A stretch of 64,000 nt of DNA from Myxococcus stipitatus DSM 14675 (GTDB lineage: Bacteria > Myxococcota > Myxococcia > Myxococcales > Myxococcaceae), in contig NC_020126.1 of the NCBI RefSeq assembly GCF_000331735.1, forward strand, positions 6,156,501 through 6,220,500, written 5' to 3'. This document shows positions 33,219-41,900 of the stretch, piece after piece (position 1 is the first letter of the stretch; each line of letters opens with the position of its first letter). Made by a program: the position numbers and the translations under genes. A model generated the notes under the pieces. The model was not told the origin of the DNA and searched no databases. It saw only the letters and a program-made list of their open reading frames with translations.

Positions 33219-34165
33219 AACTGCCCCGCCCATCTGCGGAACATGCCGATGGGCCCATCTCCGCTCACGAGCAGCGGGGGATGGACGTAGACCTTGTTCT
33301 CCCAGATGGGGATGTCCTGCTCGAGCTGCCGCTCGATCTCCGCCATGAAGGCCTGGCCCACGGTGCTCGTGGCGTCCTTGTGCGGCAGCTTCTTCACCAG
33401 GAAGGCGAAGCGAACGTCCACGGAGTCCTCGTCGATGGTGGTGACGCTGTTGACGAGGAGCGTCTCGACGATGCCCTTGAAGCGCGTGAGCGTGAAGCCG
33501 AAGCCGTGGGCGTCCACCTCGATGGTCCCCTGGGTGCGGCCGAACGGCGTCTTCATCACGATGTTCGAGACGACGTGCAGGACATGCTCCCGCGCATCCG
33601 CCAGGGTGACAGGCAGCTCCGCGGTGCCGTGCAGGTAGTGCAGATGCGCCAGGTCCACCGCGTTCTCGGTCATCTCCTGGTTGTGGGTCCGGACCTGCCA
33701 GCGGCGAAGCTCGTAGTCCGTCCACTCGGGATGCTGGAACTCGGGGACATGGGGGACCTCCCACGAGGGAGGCCGCTGCGCGCCGTGGTGCCACACCATG
33801 ATGAGGCCGTTCACCTCGCGCACCGGCCAGGAGCGGAGCCGGGCGCCGGGAGGAATCTTCTGCGCGTAGGGGATGGACGCGCAGCCGCCTTCGCCCTCGA
33901 AACGCCAGGCATGGAAGGGACACTGGATGCAGCCGTCCACCACCTTGCCGCCATGTCCCAGATGGGCGCCCAGATGGGGACAGTGCGCATCGAGGACATG
34001 GGGCGCGGGGAGCAGCGGGGTTCCTTCGGGGGCCTCGGGACGGAACAGGACCAGGTCCTTGCCGAAGTAACGCAGGGGCATCACCGCGCCCGGCGCCAGC
34101 TCGTGGGTGTAGGCGACCTGGAACCAGCCATCGGGATAGCGCGGAAACGGGAACCGGCTGCTCAC
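33164..34165 (-). CDS. kshA: Rieske oxygenase, 3-ketosteroid 9alpha-hydroxylase KshA-like
   Basis: 333 residues. The Rieske centre is C62-x-H64 and C82-x2-H85. The mononuclear iron site is ENAVDLAHLHYLHG (N168, D171, H174, H179). The C-terminal block LEQDIPIWENKVYVHPPLL followed by DGPIGMFRRWAGQFY mirrors mycobacterial KshA. KshA with reductase KshB hydroxylates C9 of 3-ketosteroids, opening ring B after KstD acts. KshB is not in the window. The gene is shorter than KshA (about 380). It overlaps the KstD-like stop by 4 bases, so the two ring-opening activities are coupled. A cholesterol 7-desaturase-like role is an alternative. Confidence 0.83.
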   Translation of the reverse strand: MSSRFPFPRYPDGWFQVAYTHELAPGAVMPLRYFGKDLVLFRPEAPEGTPLLPAPHVLDAHCPHLGAHLGHGGKVVDGCIQCPFHAWRFEGEGGCASIPYAQKIPPGARLRSWPVREVNGLIMVWHHGAQRPPSWEVPHVPEFQHPEWTDYELRRWQVRTHNQEMTENAVDLAHLHYLHGTAELPVTLADAREHVLHVVSNIVMKTPFGRTQGTIEVDAHGFGFTLTRFKGIVETLLVNSVTTIDEDSVDVRFAFLVKKLPHKDATSTVGQAFMAEIERQLEQDIPIWENKVYVHPPLLVSGDGPIGMFRRWAGQFYSEPRLVPVAARLAESG

Positions 34166-35817
34166 GTGTCACCTCCCTGGTGGGCGCGTGCGCCCACGGC
34201 ATGTCTCGCGGCGATGAAGCCAAACGTCATCGCGGCCCCGAGGGTGCTGCCCGCCCCCGGGTAGCCCGCGCCCATCACCGACGCCATCACGTTGCCCGCG
34301 GCATAGAGCCCGTCGATGGGTGAACCGTCGACGCGGAGGACACGCGCGTGGGCATCGACTCGCACGCCGCCTTTCGTCCCGAGCGCACCGGCGAAGACCT
34401 GCAACGCGTAGAACGGTGGCCGTTCGAGGGGGCCCAGGTTGGGGCTGGGCCGGTGGGCTCGGTCGCCGTGGAAGCGCTCGTAGGCGCTGCCCCCTCGGCG
34501 GAACAGCGGGTCCTCTCCCTCGCGAGCGGGCGGGTTGAACTGCTTCACCGTGTCGGCGAGTCCCTCGGGAGAGATGTCGATGCGCCGGGCGAGCTCCTCC
34601 AACGAATCGGCTCTCGCGAGCCACGGCGGAGTCGCGCTGCCAGGGAGGAGGCTGCCGAGGGCGTACCTGTCGCGGAAGGACTGGTCGACGATGAGCCAGG
34701 CCGGCAGGTTGGGCCGCTCGTAGCCCACGGGGTCGAAGGTGAAGAAGGTCTTCACCAGGTCGTTGTAGTTCTGCGCCTCGTTCGCGAAGCGACGGCCTGC
34801 CCGGTTCACCAGCAGCGAGTGAGGGAGACAGCGAGCGGAGAAGTCCGCGCGGCTCAGCGGCTGGCCCTCATAGGACTCGCCGGGGATGGCGAGCGCGGGG
34901 CACCACCAGGCCTCGCTCATGTTGCCCAGGTCCGCGCCCAGGGCCATGGCCATCGCGAGGCCGTCGCCCTCATTCGCGGGGGGACTGAGCGGATGGGTGA
35001 GCGGGCCCGCGAGAAAGCGCGAGGCCATGGACTTGTTCCACTCGAAGCCGCCGCTGGCCAGGATGACTCCGCGCCGGGCCCTGAGCAGCAAGGACTGCCC
35101 TGCCCTCTCCGCGCGCAGGCCCACCACACGCCGCGCCTCGACCAGGAGCTCCCGCCCCGCCACCCCCGGCCGAAGCTCGACACCGCGCTCGAGGAGCGCC
35201 TCGAGCAGCCCGCCCACGAGCGCCGCGCCATAGCCCACGAGCCCCTGACGTGCGCGCTCCGCCAGGACGTCGATGGGAAGCTCACGAGGCCGGGTGAAGA
35301 CGCCCCACTCGGCCGCCTCCGCCACGGTCAGCGCGGCGGTTCCATGAAGCGGACCGCGGCGCAGCGAGTCCTTCCATCCTCTCAAGCGGTTGGCGTCGAA
35401 GAGGCCCGGGTCGAGCGAGCGCCCTCCCGTCCTCCCTCCCGCGAATTCAGAGTGATAGTCCGGGTAGACCCCGAGGGGCTCGAGGCGCACGGGAGTGCGC
35501 GCTTCCAGGAAGCGGAACATCGCGGGGGCGGTGTCGATGAACGCACCGAGCGGTCCCTCCTCACTCCTCCCATCGGCGAGCTTCCGCACATAGCCGAAGG
35601 CCGCGTCTCGCGAGTCGGAGATGCCCAGGCGAGCCATGCGGTGGTTGTTCGGAATCCACACGACGCCCCCGGAGACGGCCGCCGTGCCCCCGAGCTTGTG
35701 CGTCTTCTCCACCAAGACCACCCGAGCACCGGCGTCGCTCGCGGTGAGCGCGGCCATGAGGCCCGCCGCCCCCGCGCCCACCACCACCACGTCCGCATCC
35801 ACCTCCTCCAAGGACAC
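34162..35817 (-). CDS. kstD: 3-ketosteroid delta1-dehydrogenase KstD-like
   Basis: 551 residues from a GTG with GAGGT 5 bases ahead. FAD motif VVVVGAGAAGLMAALTASDAG; AVSGGVVWIPNN as in KstD; C-terminal GLYAAGNVMASVMGAGYPGAG followed by AMTFGFIAARHA, where Tyr519 and Gly523 correspond to the catalytic Tyr and Gly of the YPGxG motif of Rhodococcus KstD1. The enzyme removes 1alpha and 2beta hydrogens of 3-ketosteroids. Related 3-ketosteroid delta4-dehydrogenases share the fold, so the regiochemistry is inferred. It is co-transcribed with kshA, an SDR and an enoyl-CoA hydratase. Confidence 0.87.
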   Translation of the reverse strand: MSLEEVDADVVVVGAGAAGLMAALTASDAGARVVLVEKTHKLGGTAAVSGGVVWIPNNHRMARLGISDSRDAAFGYVRKLADGRSEEGPLGAFIDTAPAMFRFLEARTPVRLEPLGVYPDYHSEFAGGRTGGRSLDPGLFDANRLRGWKDSLRRGPLHGTAALTVAEAAEWGVFTRPRELPIDVLAERARQGLVGYGAALVGGLLEALLERGVELRPGVAGRELLVEARRVVGLRAERAGQSLLLRARRGVILASGGFEWNKSMASRFLAGPLTHPLSPPANEGDGLAMAMALGADLGNMSEAWWCPALAIPGESYEGQPLSRADFSARCLPHSLLVNRAGRRFANEAQNYNDLVKTFFTFDPVGYERPNLPAWLIVDQSFRDRYALGSLLPGSATPPWLARADSLEELARRIDISPEGLADTVKQFNPPAREGEDPLFRRGGSAYERFHGDRAHRPSPNLGPLERPPFYALQVFAGALGTKGGVRVDAHARVLRVDGSPIDGLYAAGNVMASVMGAGYPGAGSTLGAAMTFGFIAARHAVGARAHQGGDT

Positions 35818-35832
35818 GTTGCACCTCGTGGG

Positions 35833-36582
35833 CTATGCGCTCATGCCGCCGTCAACCGCCACCGTCGCCCCGTTGATGTACGAGGCGTCATCCGACGCCA
35901 GGAAGGCCAGCGTGCCCGCGACCTCTTCGGGCTGCCCGTAGCGCTCCAGCGGAGCGATGCGCGCGAAGGCCGCGGGGTGGACTCCCTCGGGAGGTTGAAA
36001 ACGGGCCAGGAGCGGCGTCTCGACACCGCCCGGACACAGGCAGTTGATGCGCACGCCCTTGCGCGCGTACTCCACCGCGAGGGCCTTGGTGAGCATCACC
36101 ACCCCACCCTTCGAGGCGCAGTAGGCCGCGCAGTAGGGATGCGACTTGAGCCCCGCCACCGAGGCCGTGTTGATGATGACCCCACGCGTCTCCAGCAAGG
36201 CGGGGAGCGCCCGCTGACACATGAGGAAGGTGCCGGTGAGGTTGACGGCGAGGACCCGGCTCCACTCCTCCAGTGTCACCTCCGCCGTGCGCCGGAACCC
36301 ACCGATTCCCGCGACGTTGGCCAGCACGTGCAGCGCGCCGCAGCGGCGCAGGATTCCCTCCACCGCCCGGTTGACGGCGTCGGGGTCCGAGACATCACAC
36401 CAGACGGCGACGGCCTCACCGCCCTGGTCTCGAATCGCGGAGGCCGTCTCGGCGGCGCCTGCTTCGTTCACGTCGACACAGGAGACCCGTCCGCCCTCGG
36501 AGGCCAGGCGCATCGCCGCCGCGCGCCCGAGCCCCGAACCGGCCCCTGTTATCAGAATGGACCGCCCCTCGAAGCGCCTCAT
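35833..36582 (-). CDS. Short-chain dehydrogenase/reductase
   Basis: 249 residues of the classical SDR type: ITGAGSGLGRAAAMRLA (TGxxxGxG), NVAGIGG, catalytic Ser in NTASVAGLKS, YCAAYCASKGG (YxxxK), and the tail INGATVAVDGG. Such enzymes oxidise steroid 3-, 17- or side-chain hydroxyls or 3-hydroxyacyl-CoAs. The Asp in CVDVNEAG suggests NAD(H) preference. It stands between kstD and the hydratase gene, which fits a 3beta- or 17beta-hydroxysteroid or hydroxyacyl-CoA dehydrogenase role. The choice among these is not decidable from sequence. Confidence 0.88.
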   Translation of the reverse strand: MRRFEGRSILITGAGSGLGRAAAMRLASEGGRVSCVDVNEAGAAETASAIRDQGGEAVAVWCDVSDPDAVNRAVEGILRRCGALHVLANVAGIGGFRRTAEVTLEEWSRVLAVNLTGTFLMCQRALPALLETRGVIINTASVAGLKSHPYCAAYCASKGGVVMLTKALAVEYARKGVRINCLCPGGVETPLLARFQPPEGVHPAAFARIAPLERYGQPEEVAGTLAFLASDDASYINGATVAVDGGMSA

Positions 36583-36584
36583 GG

Positions 36585-37382
36585 CTAGCGTCCCTTGAAC
36601 GATGGTTTGCGCTTCTCCACGAAGGCGCGAGGTCCTTCCTTCGCGTCCTCGGTGGAGAGGATGGGCCACCCGATCTCCAGCTCCCTGCGGAGGGCCTCCT
36701 CCTCGGGGAGCCCCTCGGTCTCCTGCACGGAGCGCTTGATGGCCTGCACCGCGAGGGGCCCGTTCTCCGCGATGCGCTCCGCCACGCGCCGCGCCTCCAG
36801 GAGCGCCTGTCCATCCGGGACGACGCGGCCGATGAGCCCCATCCGAAGCGCCTCGCGCGCGGGGAGCGTGGCCCCCGTCAGGAGCAGCTCCATCGCCTGG
36901 GTATAGGGAATCTGCCGACGCAGCCGCACCGTGGAGCCCCCCAACGGGAAGAGCCCCCAGCGGGCCTCGGTGAGCCCCAGCTTCGCGGACTCGCCCGCGA
37001 TGCGGATGTCCGTCCCCTGGAGGAGCTCCGTTCCTCCCGCCACCGCCACGCCCTCCACGGCGGCGATGAGCGGCTTCACCACTCGGAATCCTCGGAGGAG
37101 CGCCTTCCAGTGCAGGTCCTTCTCCGCATGGATCCGCCGCGTCCATTCATCATCGCCATAGCCGCTCGCCATGGCCTTGAGGTCCGAGCCGGAGCAGAAG
37201 TTCCCCCCTGCGCCCGTGAGGATGGCCACGCGGATGTCCGGGTCCTCGTTGATGCGTGTCCATGCATCCGCCAGGCGCACCAACATCTGCACCCCCAATG
37301 CGTTGCAGACCTCCGGCCGGTTCAGGATGAGGGTGACGACATGACCTTCGCGCTGCACGACGAGGTGCGGGCTATCTGACAT
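36585..37382 (-). CDS. Enoyl-CoA hydratase/isomerase (EchA19-like)
   Basis: 265 residues of the crotonase family: TLILNRPEVCNALG, AILTGAGGNFCSGSDL (oxyanion hole), AVEGVAVAGGTELLQGTDIRIAG (second oxyanion and catalytic Glu region) and EARWGLFPLGGST. AGAGGAGG lies 9 bases before the ATG. It would hydrate the enoyl-CoA made by the FadE26/27-like dehydrogenase; EchA19 does this in mycobacterial cholesterol side-chain degradation, but the match is to the family. It is the first gene of the minus-strand hydratase-SDR-kstD-kshA operon. Confidence 0.85.
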   Translation of the reverse strand: MSDSPHLVVQREGHVVTLILNRPEVCNALGVQMLVRLADAWTRINEDPDIRVAILTGAGGNFCSGSDLKAMASGYGDDEWTRRIHAEKDLHWKALLRGFRVVKPLIAAVEGVAVAGGTELLQGTDIRIAGESAKLGLTEARWGLFPLGGSTVRLRRQIPYTQAMELLLTGATLPAREALRMGLIGRVVPDGQALLEARRVAERIAENGPLAVQAIKRSVQETEGLPEEEALRRELEIGWPILSTEDAKEGPRAFVEKRKPSFKGR

Positions 37383-37478
37383 CTTCGAGCGCCTCCTCTG
37401 CCGAAAGCACAACAGGTCTACACATAACACTCACAGGTCGCCTTGCGACTGCCAACAGGGCCATGCTCTGTTCAATAC
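37383..37478. promoter_or_regulatory. Divergent promoter between hydratase and CYP125-like genes
   Basis: A 96-base spacer that must hold promoters for both steroid sub-operons. It contains GTCTACACA at 37417-37425, which also occurs upstream of the prenyltransferase (18638-18646) in the same orientation relative to the minus-strand gene, and two ACAGGTC-like words (37413-37418 and 37433-37439 area). No KstR-type palindrome (AACnnGTT core) was recognised. It is a likely operator-bearing region, but the exact boxes are uncertain. Confidence 0.35.
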
Positions 37479-38756
37479 ATGCACAAAACAGAGCTCGCCG
37501 ACCTCGCAAGCCCAATCACGTACGGCAGGGCTATTCCTCACGAGACTTTTGAACACTTGCGCCGGGAGGCCCCCGTCTACTTCCACCAGGAGCCCGACGG
37601 CGGCACCGGGTTCTGGGCCATCACGCGCCACGAAGACATCATCACCATCTCGAGAGACCCGGCGACCTACTCCTCGTACCGAGGGGGGACCTCCATCGAG
37701 GACTACTCGCAGGAGGACCTCTCCCTCATCCGGTTCATGATGCTGAACATGGACCCGCCCCAGCACGTGAAGTACCGCCGGCTGGTCAGCTCGGGCTTCA
37801 CGCCCGTGGCCATCACCTACCTGGAACCCCGTATCCGGGCGGTCACGAAAGAGATTCTCGACAAGGTGGTCCACGAGCGGGAGTTCGACTTCGTGACCTC
37901 CATCGCCGCGGAACTGCCGCTTCAAGTGATTGCCGAGCTCGTGGGAATCCCTCGCGAGGAGCGGCACCAGCTCTTCGCCTGGTCCAACCGGCTCATCGAC
38001 TATGACGACTCGGGGCGGGCCCGCTCGTTCGACGACGCCAAGATGGCCGCCATGGAGATGTGGCAGTACGCCAATCAGCTGGCGGCGCGGAACCAGGGAC
38101 GCGAGGGGAAGGACCTGGTCTCCGTCCTGATGAACGCGGAGGTGGATGGAGAGAAGCTCAACGAGGCCGAGTTCGACGCCTTCTTCCTCCTGCTCATCGT
38201 GGCGGGGAACGAGACGACGCGGAACCTCATCTCCGGGGGCATGCTGGCGCTGATGGAGCACCCGGAGGAGCTCGCGAGGCTGCGCGCGAATCCGGCGCTG
38301 CTGCCCACCGCCGTGGAGGAGATGCTCCGGTGGGTCTCTCCCGTGGTGTGCTTCCGGCGCACCGTGACTCGCGACACCGTGCTGCGCGGGCAGCAGCTTC
38401 GCGAGGGCGACAAGGTGGTGCTGTTCTACCCTTCCGCCAACCGGGACGAGAGCGTCTTCGAGAACCCCGGCCGCTTCGACATCTCCCGCTTCCCGAACGA
38501 GCACATCGCCTTCGGCATCGGCCAGCACTACTGCCTGGGCACGAGCCTGGCGCGGCTGGAGATTCGCGTGATGTTCGAGGAGTTGCTGAAGCGCCTCGAC
38601 GGGCTGGAGCTCGCGGGCCCCGTGGAGCGCCGACGCTCCAAGCTGGTCAATGCCATCCGAGCCATGCCGGTGCGGCGGCCTCCCAGCAGTCGGCCTCGGG
38701 AGGGGGCTCGAGAGAATCAGGAGGGCACCGCGTGCGAGCCATCGATGCGTGGGTGA
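37479..38756 (+). CDS. cyp125: Cytochrome P450, CYP125-like sterol C26/27 hydroxylase
   Basis: 425 residues. Blocks parallel mycobacterial CYP125: FMMLNMDPPQH followed by SSGFTPVAI; ELPLQVIAELVGIPREER; VDGEKLNEAEFDAF; VAGNETTRN in the I-helix; RWVSPVVCFRRTVTRD; VVLFYPSANRDESVFENP; heme loop FGIGQHYCLG. CYP125 oxidises the terminal methyl of cholest-4-en-3-one to start side-chain loss. The ATG at 37479 lacks a strong ribosome site; an in-frame TTG at 37443 is possible. It overlaps the following amidohydrolase gene by 25 bases. Confidence 0.88.
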   Translation: MHKTELADLASPITYGRAIPHETFEHLRREAPVYFHQEPDGGTGFWAITRHEDIITISRDPATYSSYRGGTSIEDYSQEDLSLIRFMMLNMDPPQHVKYRRLVSSGFTPVAITYLEPRIRAVTKEILDKVVHEREFDFVTSIAAELPLQVIAELVGIPREERHQLFAWSNRLIDYDDSGRARSFDDAKMAAMEMWQYANQLAARNQGREGKDLVSVLMNAEVDGEKLNEAEFDAFFLLLIVAGNETTRNLISGGMLALMEHPEELARLRANPALLPTAVEEMLRWVSPVVCFRRTVTRDTVLRGQQLREGDKVVLFYPSANRDESVFENPGRFDISRFPNEHIAFGIGQHYCLGTSLARLEIRVMFEELLKRLDGLELAGPVERRRSKLVNAIRAMPVRRPPSSRPREGARENQEGTACEPSMRG

Positions 38757-39541
38757 GCGTGAACATGGGCTCGGGGCAGCGCCCGGACTTCCTCGTGCGC
38801 GTCGCCGAGGACTACTTCAAGCGCGCCGAGCACATCTTCCGCGACATCTCCCAGGCGGAGCTGCTCGATCTGATGGAGCGCTCGGGCGTCCAGAAGGCCA
38901 TCCTGACGGTTGACGCGGTGGCGCCCCAGAGAGAGGTGCTCGCGTTCGCGGAGGCGCGGCCTGACCGCTTCGCCCTCTCCGCGTATGTGGATCCTCGACG
39001 GGGGATGACCGCGCTGCGGGAGCTGGAGCAGCTGGCTCGGAACAGCCCGCTCGTGCTGGCGCGCGCGGTGCCGTTCATGATTGGCCTGCCGGCGGATGAT
39101 CGCGCCTACTACCCGCTCTACACGCGCTGCATCGACCTGGGGTTGCCCATCTCCGTCAACACGGGCATCCCCGGCCCACCGATGCCGGGCCGATGCCAGG
39201 ACCCCATGAACCTGGACGAGGTCTGTTACTTCTTCCCCGAGCTCAAGCTCATCATGGCGCACGGGGCGGACCCGTGGTGGGCGGTCGCCATCCGCCTGAT
39301 GATCAAGTACCCGAACCTGTACTTGATGACCTCCGCGTTCGCGCCGGCGTACCTGCCCGCGGAGCTCATCCACTTCATGAACACGCGGGGGCGGGACAAG
39401 GTCCTGTACGCGAGCAACCACCCGGTGCTCCCGATGGAGCGGTGCCTGCGAGAAGCGCAGGAGCTGGACCTGCGTGAGGGGGTGCTCGACCGCTACCTGT
39501 ATGGGAACGCGCACCACCTCTTCTTCGAGGGCCGGTCATGA
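38732..39541 (+). CDS. Amidohydrolase_2 family protein (second copy)
   Basis: 269 residues from a GTG 7 bases after GGAGG. A small amidohydrolase-2 barrel: RAIDAWVSVNMGSG (first metal strand, altered from DxHxH), VQKAILTVDAVAP, PISVNTGIPGP, LKLIMAHGADPWW (metal His) and KVLYASNHPVLPMER, where the usual catalytic Asp of 'SD' reads N, so activity may be lost or changed. It is translated from inside the P450 gene and coupled (ATGA) to the next dehydrogenase. Amidohydrolases of this type occur in actinobacterial sterol regulons, with unknown reactions. Confidence 0.75.
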   Translation: MRAIDAWVSVNMGSGQRPDFLVRVAEDYFKRAEHIFRDISQAELLDLMERSGVQKAILTVDAVAPQREVLAFAEARPDRFALSAYVDPRRGMTALRELEQLARNSPLVLARAVPFMIGLPADDRAYYPLYTRCIDLGLPISVNTGIPGPPMPGRCQDPMNLDEVCYFFPELKLIMAHGADPWWAVAIRLMIKYPNLYLMTSAFAPAYLPAELIHFMNTRGRDKVLYASNHPVLPMERCLREAQELDLREGVLDRYLYGNAHHLFFEGRS

Positions 39542-40737
39542 GCAGCGCGGACTCGGACGAGCGCTTCCGCGAGTCCGTGCGCTGCTGGCTGGAGGAGAGC
39601 TGTCCGCCTTCGATGCGGACTCCGATGGGCGGCGAGGAGGACGAGGTCTGGGGTGGGTCGCGGGGGGGGTTCGCGAGTCCGGACCAGCGGCTGTGGTTGG
39701 AGCGGATGGCCTCGCGGGGATTCACCGCGCCGACCTGGCCCGTGGAGTATGGCGGCGCGGGACTGGCTCCGGCACGGGCGGGGATTCTGGAGGAGGAGCT
39801 GCGGCGCCTGGGCTGCCGCCCTCCCCTGCACAGCTTGGGGCTGTGGATGCTGGGCCCCGTGCTTCTGCGGTTTGGCAGCGAGGAGCAGAAGCGTCGGCAT
39901 CTTCCTCCGATTGCTCGGGGAGCGGTGCGCTGGTGTCAGGGGTACAGCGAACCCGAGGCGGGCTCTGACCTGGCGGGCGTGAAGACTCGCGCCGTGCTCG
40001 AGGGAGACCACTACGTGGTCTCGGGTCAGAAGCTCTGGACGTCGCACGCGGCGGTGTCGGATGGGATGTTCTGTCTGGTGCGCACGGGTGCGGACTCGTC
40101 GCGGCATGAAGGGCTTGGGTTCCTGCTGGTGGACCTGTCCAGTCCCGGCGTGGACGTGCGGCCCATCCGGCTCATCAGCGGTGAGTCCCCGTTCTGCGAG
40201 ACCTTCTTCGACGACGTCCGAGTCCCCGTGGAGAACCTGGTGGGCCAGCCGGGTCAGGGCTGGAAGATCGCCATGAGCCTGCTCGAGTTCGAGCGTGCGT
40301 GGATATCGCGGCTCGGTGATGCGGACTTCGCGCGGGAGGAGCCATTGGAGGTGCTGGCTCGACGGTATCTCGGCGAGGAATGTGGGCGGTTGAGTGACGC
40401 GGTCCTGCGGGACCGGATTGCCCAGCTGGACATGGACCGCCTCTGCAACGCGAGTGCGGTCCGTCATGCCGTGGAGGCCCTGGAGGCAGGCCGAGGACTG
40501 GGGCCCGAGAGCTCCGCGCTCAAGCTCCAGGCGATGGAGCTCCGGCAACGGTGGCGGGAGTTGAAGGTCGAGCTCGCGGGCTTCCAGGGCTTGGGCTGGG
40601 AGGGGCCGGGGTTCTCAGCCGAGGAGCTCCGACTCACTCGCGACTGGCTGCGGTCGCGGGCCAACTCCATCGAGGGCGGGACGAGCGAAATCCATCTCAA
40701 CATCATCGCCAAGCGTGTGCTTGGCCTTCCGGACTGA
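39538..40737 (+). CDS. Acyl-CoA dehydrogenase (alpha-type)
   Basis: 399 residues with ACAD landmarks: GFTAPTWPVEYGGAG, WCQGYSEPEAGSDLAGVKT (FAD/substrate loop), YVVSGQKLWTSHA, GWKIAMSLLEFERAW and the C-terminal SRANSIEGGTSEIHLNIIAKRVLG (ETI-like dimer motif). It begins within the amidohydrolase stop (ATGA) and is followed 12 bases later by another ACAD. Two different adjacent ACADs are the rule for alpha2beta2 enzymes on bulky steroid CoA esters, so these probably form a second such enzyme for a later side-chain or ring step. Confidence 0.87.
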   Translation: MSSADSDERFRESVRCWLEESCPPSMRTPMGGEEDEVWGGSRGGFASPDQRLWLERMASRGFTAPTWPVEYGGAGLAPARAGILEEELRRLGCRPPLHSLGLWMLGPVLLRFGSEEQKRRHLPPIARGAVRWCQGYSEPEAGSDLAGVKTRAVLEGDHYVVSGQKLWTSHAAVSDGMFCLVRTGADSSRHEGLGFLLVDLSSPGVDVRPIRLISGESPFCETFFDDVRVPVENLVGQPGQGWKIAMSLLEFERAWISRLGDADFAREEPLEVLARRYLGEECGRLSDAVLRDRIAQLDMDRLCNASAVRHAVEALEAGRGLGPESSALKLQAMELRQRWRELKVELAGFQGLGWEGPGFSAEELRLTRDWLRSRANSIEGGTSEIHLNIIAKRVLGLPD

Positions 40738-40749
40738 CACGGACCGACC

Positions 40750-41889
40750 ATGGGCCTCCTCGAGACGACGGAGCAGGAGTCCCTCCGCGAGACAGCGCGG
40801 CGATTCGTGCACGAGCGGATGCCTCTGTCCCACGTGAGGCAGCTCCGTGACAGCGGGGCTCCGGATGGGTTGTCGCGCGAGACCTGGCGAGAGCTGGCTG
40901 GCCTGGGACTGGCGGGCATCATGATTCCCGTGAGTCATGGAGGCATGGGGCTCGGATGGACGGAGCTGGGACTCGTGCTGGAGGAATGCGGACGCACCCT
41001 GGCGCCAACCCCGATGATGTCCACGGTGGTCCTCGGGAGCACGGCGCTCACACTGGGCGGTACAGCGTCGCAGCTGGGAGACTGGCTGCGCCCTATCGCC
41101 TCGGGGGAGAAGCTCCTGGCCCTGGCGCACGATGAAGGCACCCGGCATGCCCCGTATGGCGTCGGAACTCGGGCCAGCCTGGGCTCGGACGGGTATCGGA
41201 TCCAGGGTGAGAAGGCACTGGTGCTGGACGGGCATCTGGCGGATGCCCTCATCGTGGTGGCGCGAACCTCGGGCTCCTCTGGAGAGAGGGAGGGGCTGAC
41301 ACTCTTCCTCGTCCCAGCACAATCCCATGGGCTTCATGTGACACGCACCTTGCTCGTGGACAGCCGGAATGCGGCACGAGTCCGCCTCGACGAAGTGCTC
41401 GCGAGGCCCGAAGACATCCTAGGCACGCTGGACCGAGGCGCGGAGGTGCTGGACCCGCTGCTCGACCGGGCCCGGGTGGCGCTGAGCGCGGAGATGCTGG
41501 GGGGCCTCGTGGAGGCTTTCGAGAGCACCCTCACCCAGCTCAAGTCACGCAAGCAGTTCGGTGTGGCCATCGGCTCGTTTCAAGCACTGAAGCACCGGGT
41601 CGCGCGGCTGCACTGTGAGGTGTCGCTCACGCGGGCCATCATCACCGAGGCACTGCACGCCATCGATGAAGACAGGTCAAACGTGCCGCTGCTGGCGAGT
41701 GCCGCCAAGGCCAGGGCCTCGGACACCTTCCTCCACGTGGCCAACGAGGCCATCCAACTGCATGGCGGAATGGGTGTCACCGACGCCTGCGACATCGGCC
41801 TCTTCCTGAAGCGGGCACGCGTCGCGGCGATGACCTTCGGCGATGGACACTTCCACCGCGACCACTTCGCCCGGCTTCGTGGCTACTGA
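40750..41889 (+). CDS. Acyl-CoA dehydrogenase (beta-type)
   Basis: 379 residues, more diverged than its partner: TEQESLRETARRFVHERM, GLGLAGIMIPVSHGGMGLGW, a weak central FAD loop (LALAHDEGTRHAPYG), SRKQFGVAIGSFQALKHRVARLH and AIQLHGGMGVTD at the C-terminal active-site arch. Beta-type partners usually keep the CoA or FAD-binding helices but not the catalytic base. No good ribosome site precedes its ATG, which may mean coupling to the upstream gene. It is the last gene of the block and converges on a small hypothetical gene 11 bases away. Confidence 0.85.
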   Translation: MGLLETTEQESLRETARRFVHERMPLSHVRQLRDSGAPDGLSRETWRELAGLGLAGIMIPVSHGGMGLGWTELGLVLEECGRTLAPTPMMSTVVLGSTALTLGGTASQLGDWLRPIASGEKLLALAHDEGTRHAPYGVGTRASLGSDGYRIQGEKALVLDGHLADALIVVARTSGSSGEREGLTLFLVPAQSHGLHVTRTLLVDSRNAARVRLDEVLARPEDILGTLDRGAEVLDPLLDRARVALSAEMLGGLVEAFESTLTQLKSRKQFGVAIGSFQALKHRVARLHCEVSLTRAIITEALHAIDEDRSNVPLLASAAKARASDTFLHVANEAIQLHGGMGVTDACDIGLFLKRARVAAMTFGDGHFHRDHFARLRGY

Positions 41890-41900
41890 GAACAAACTCC

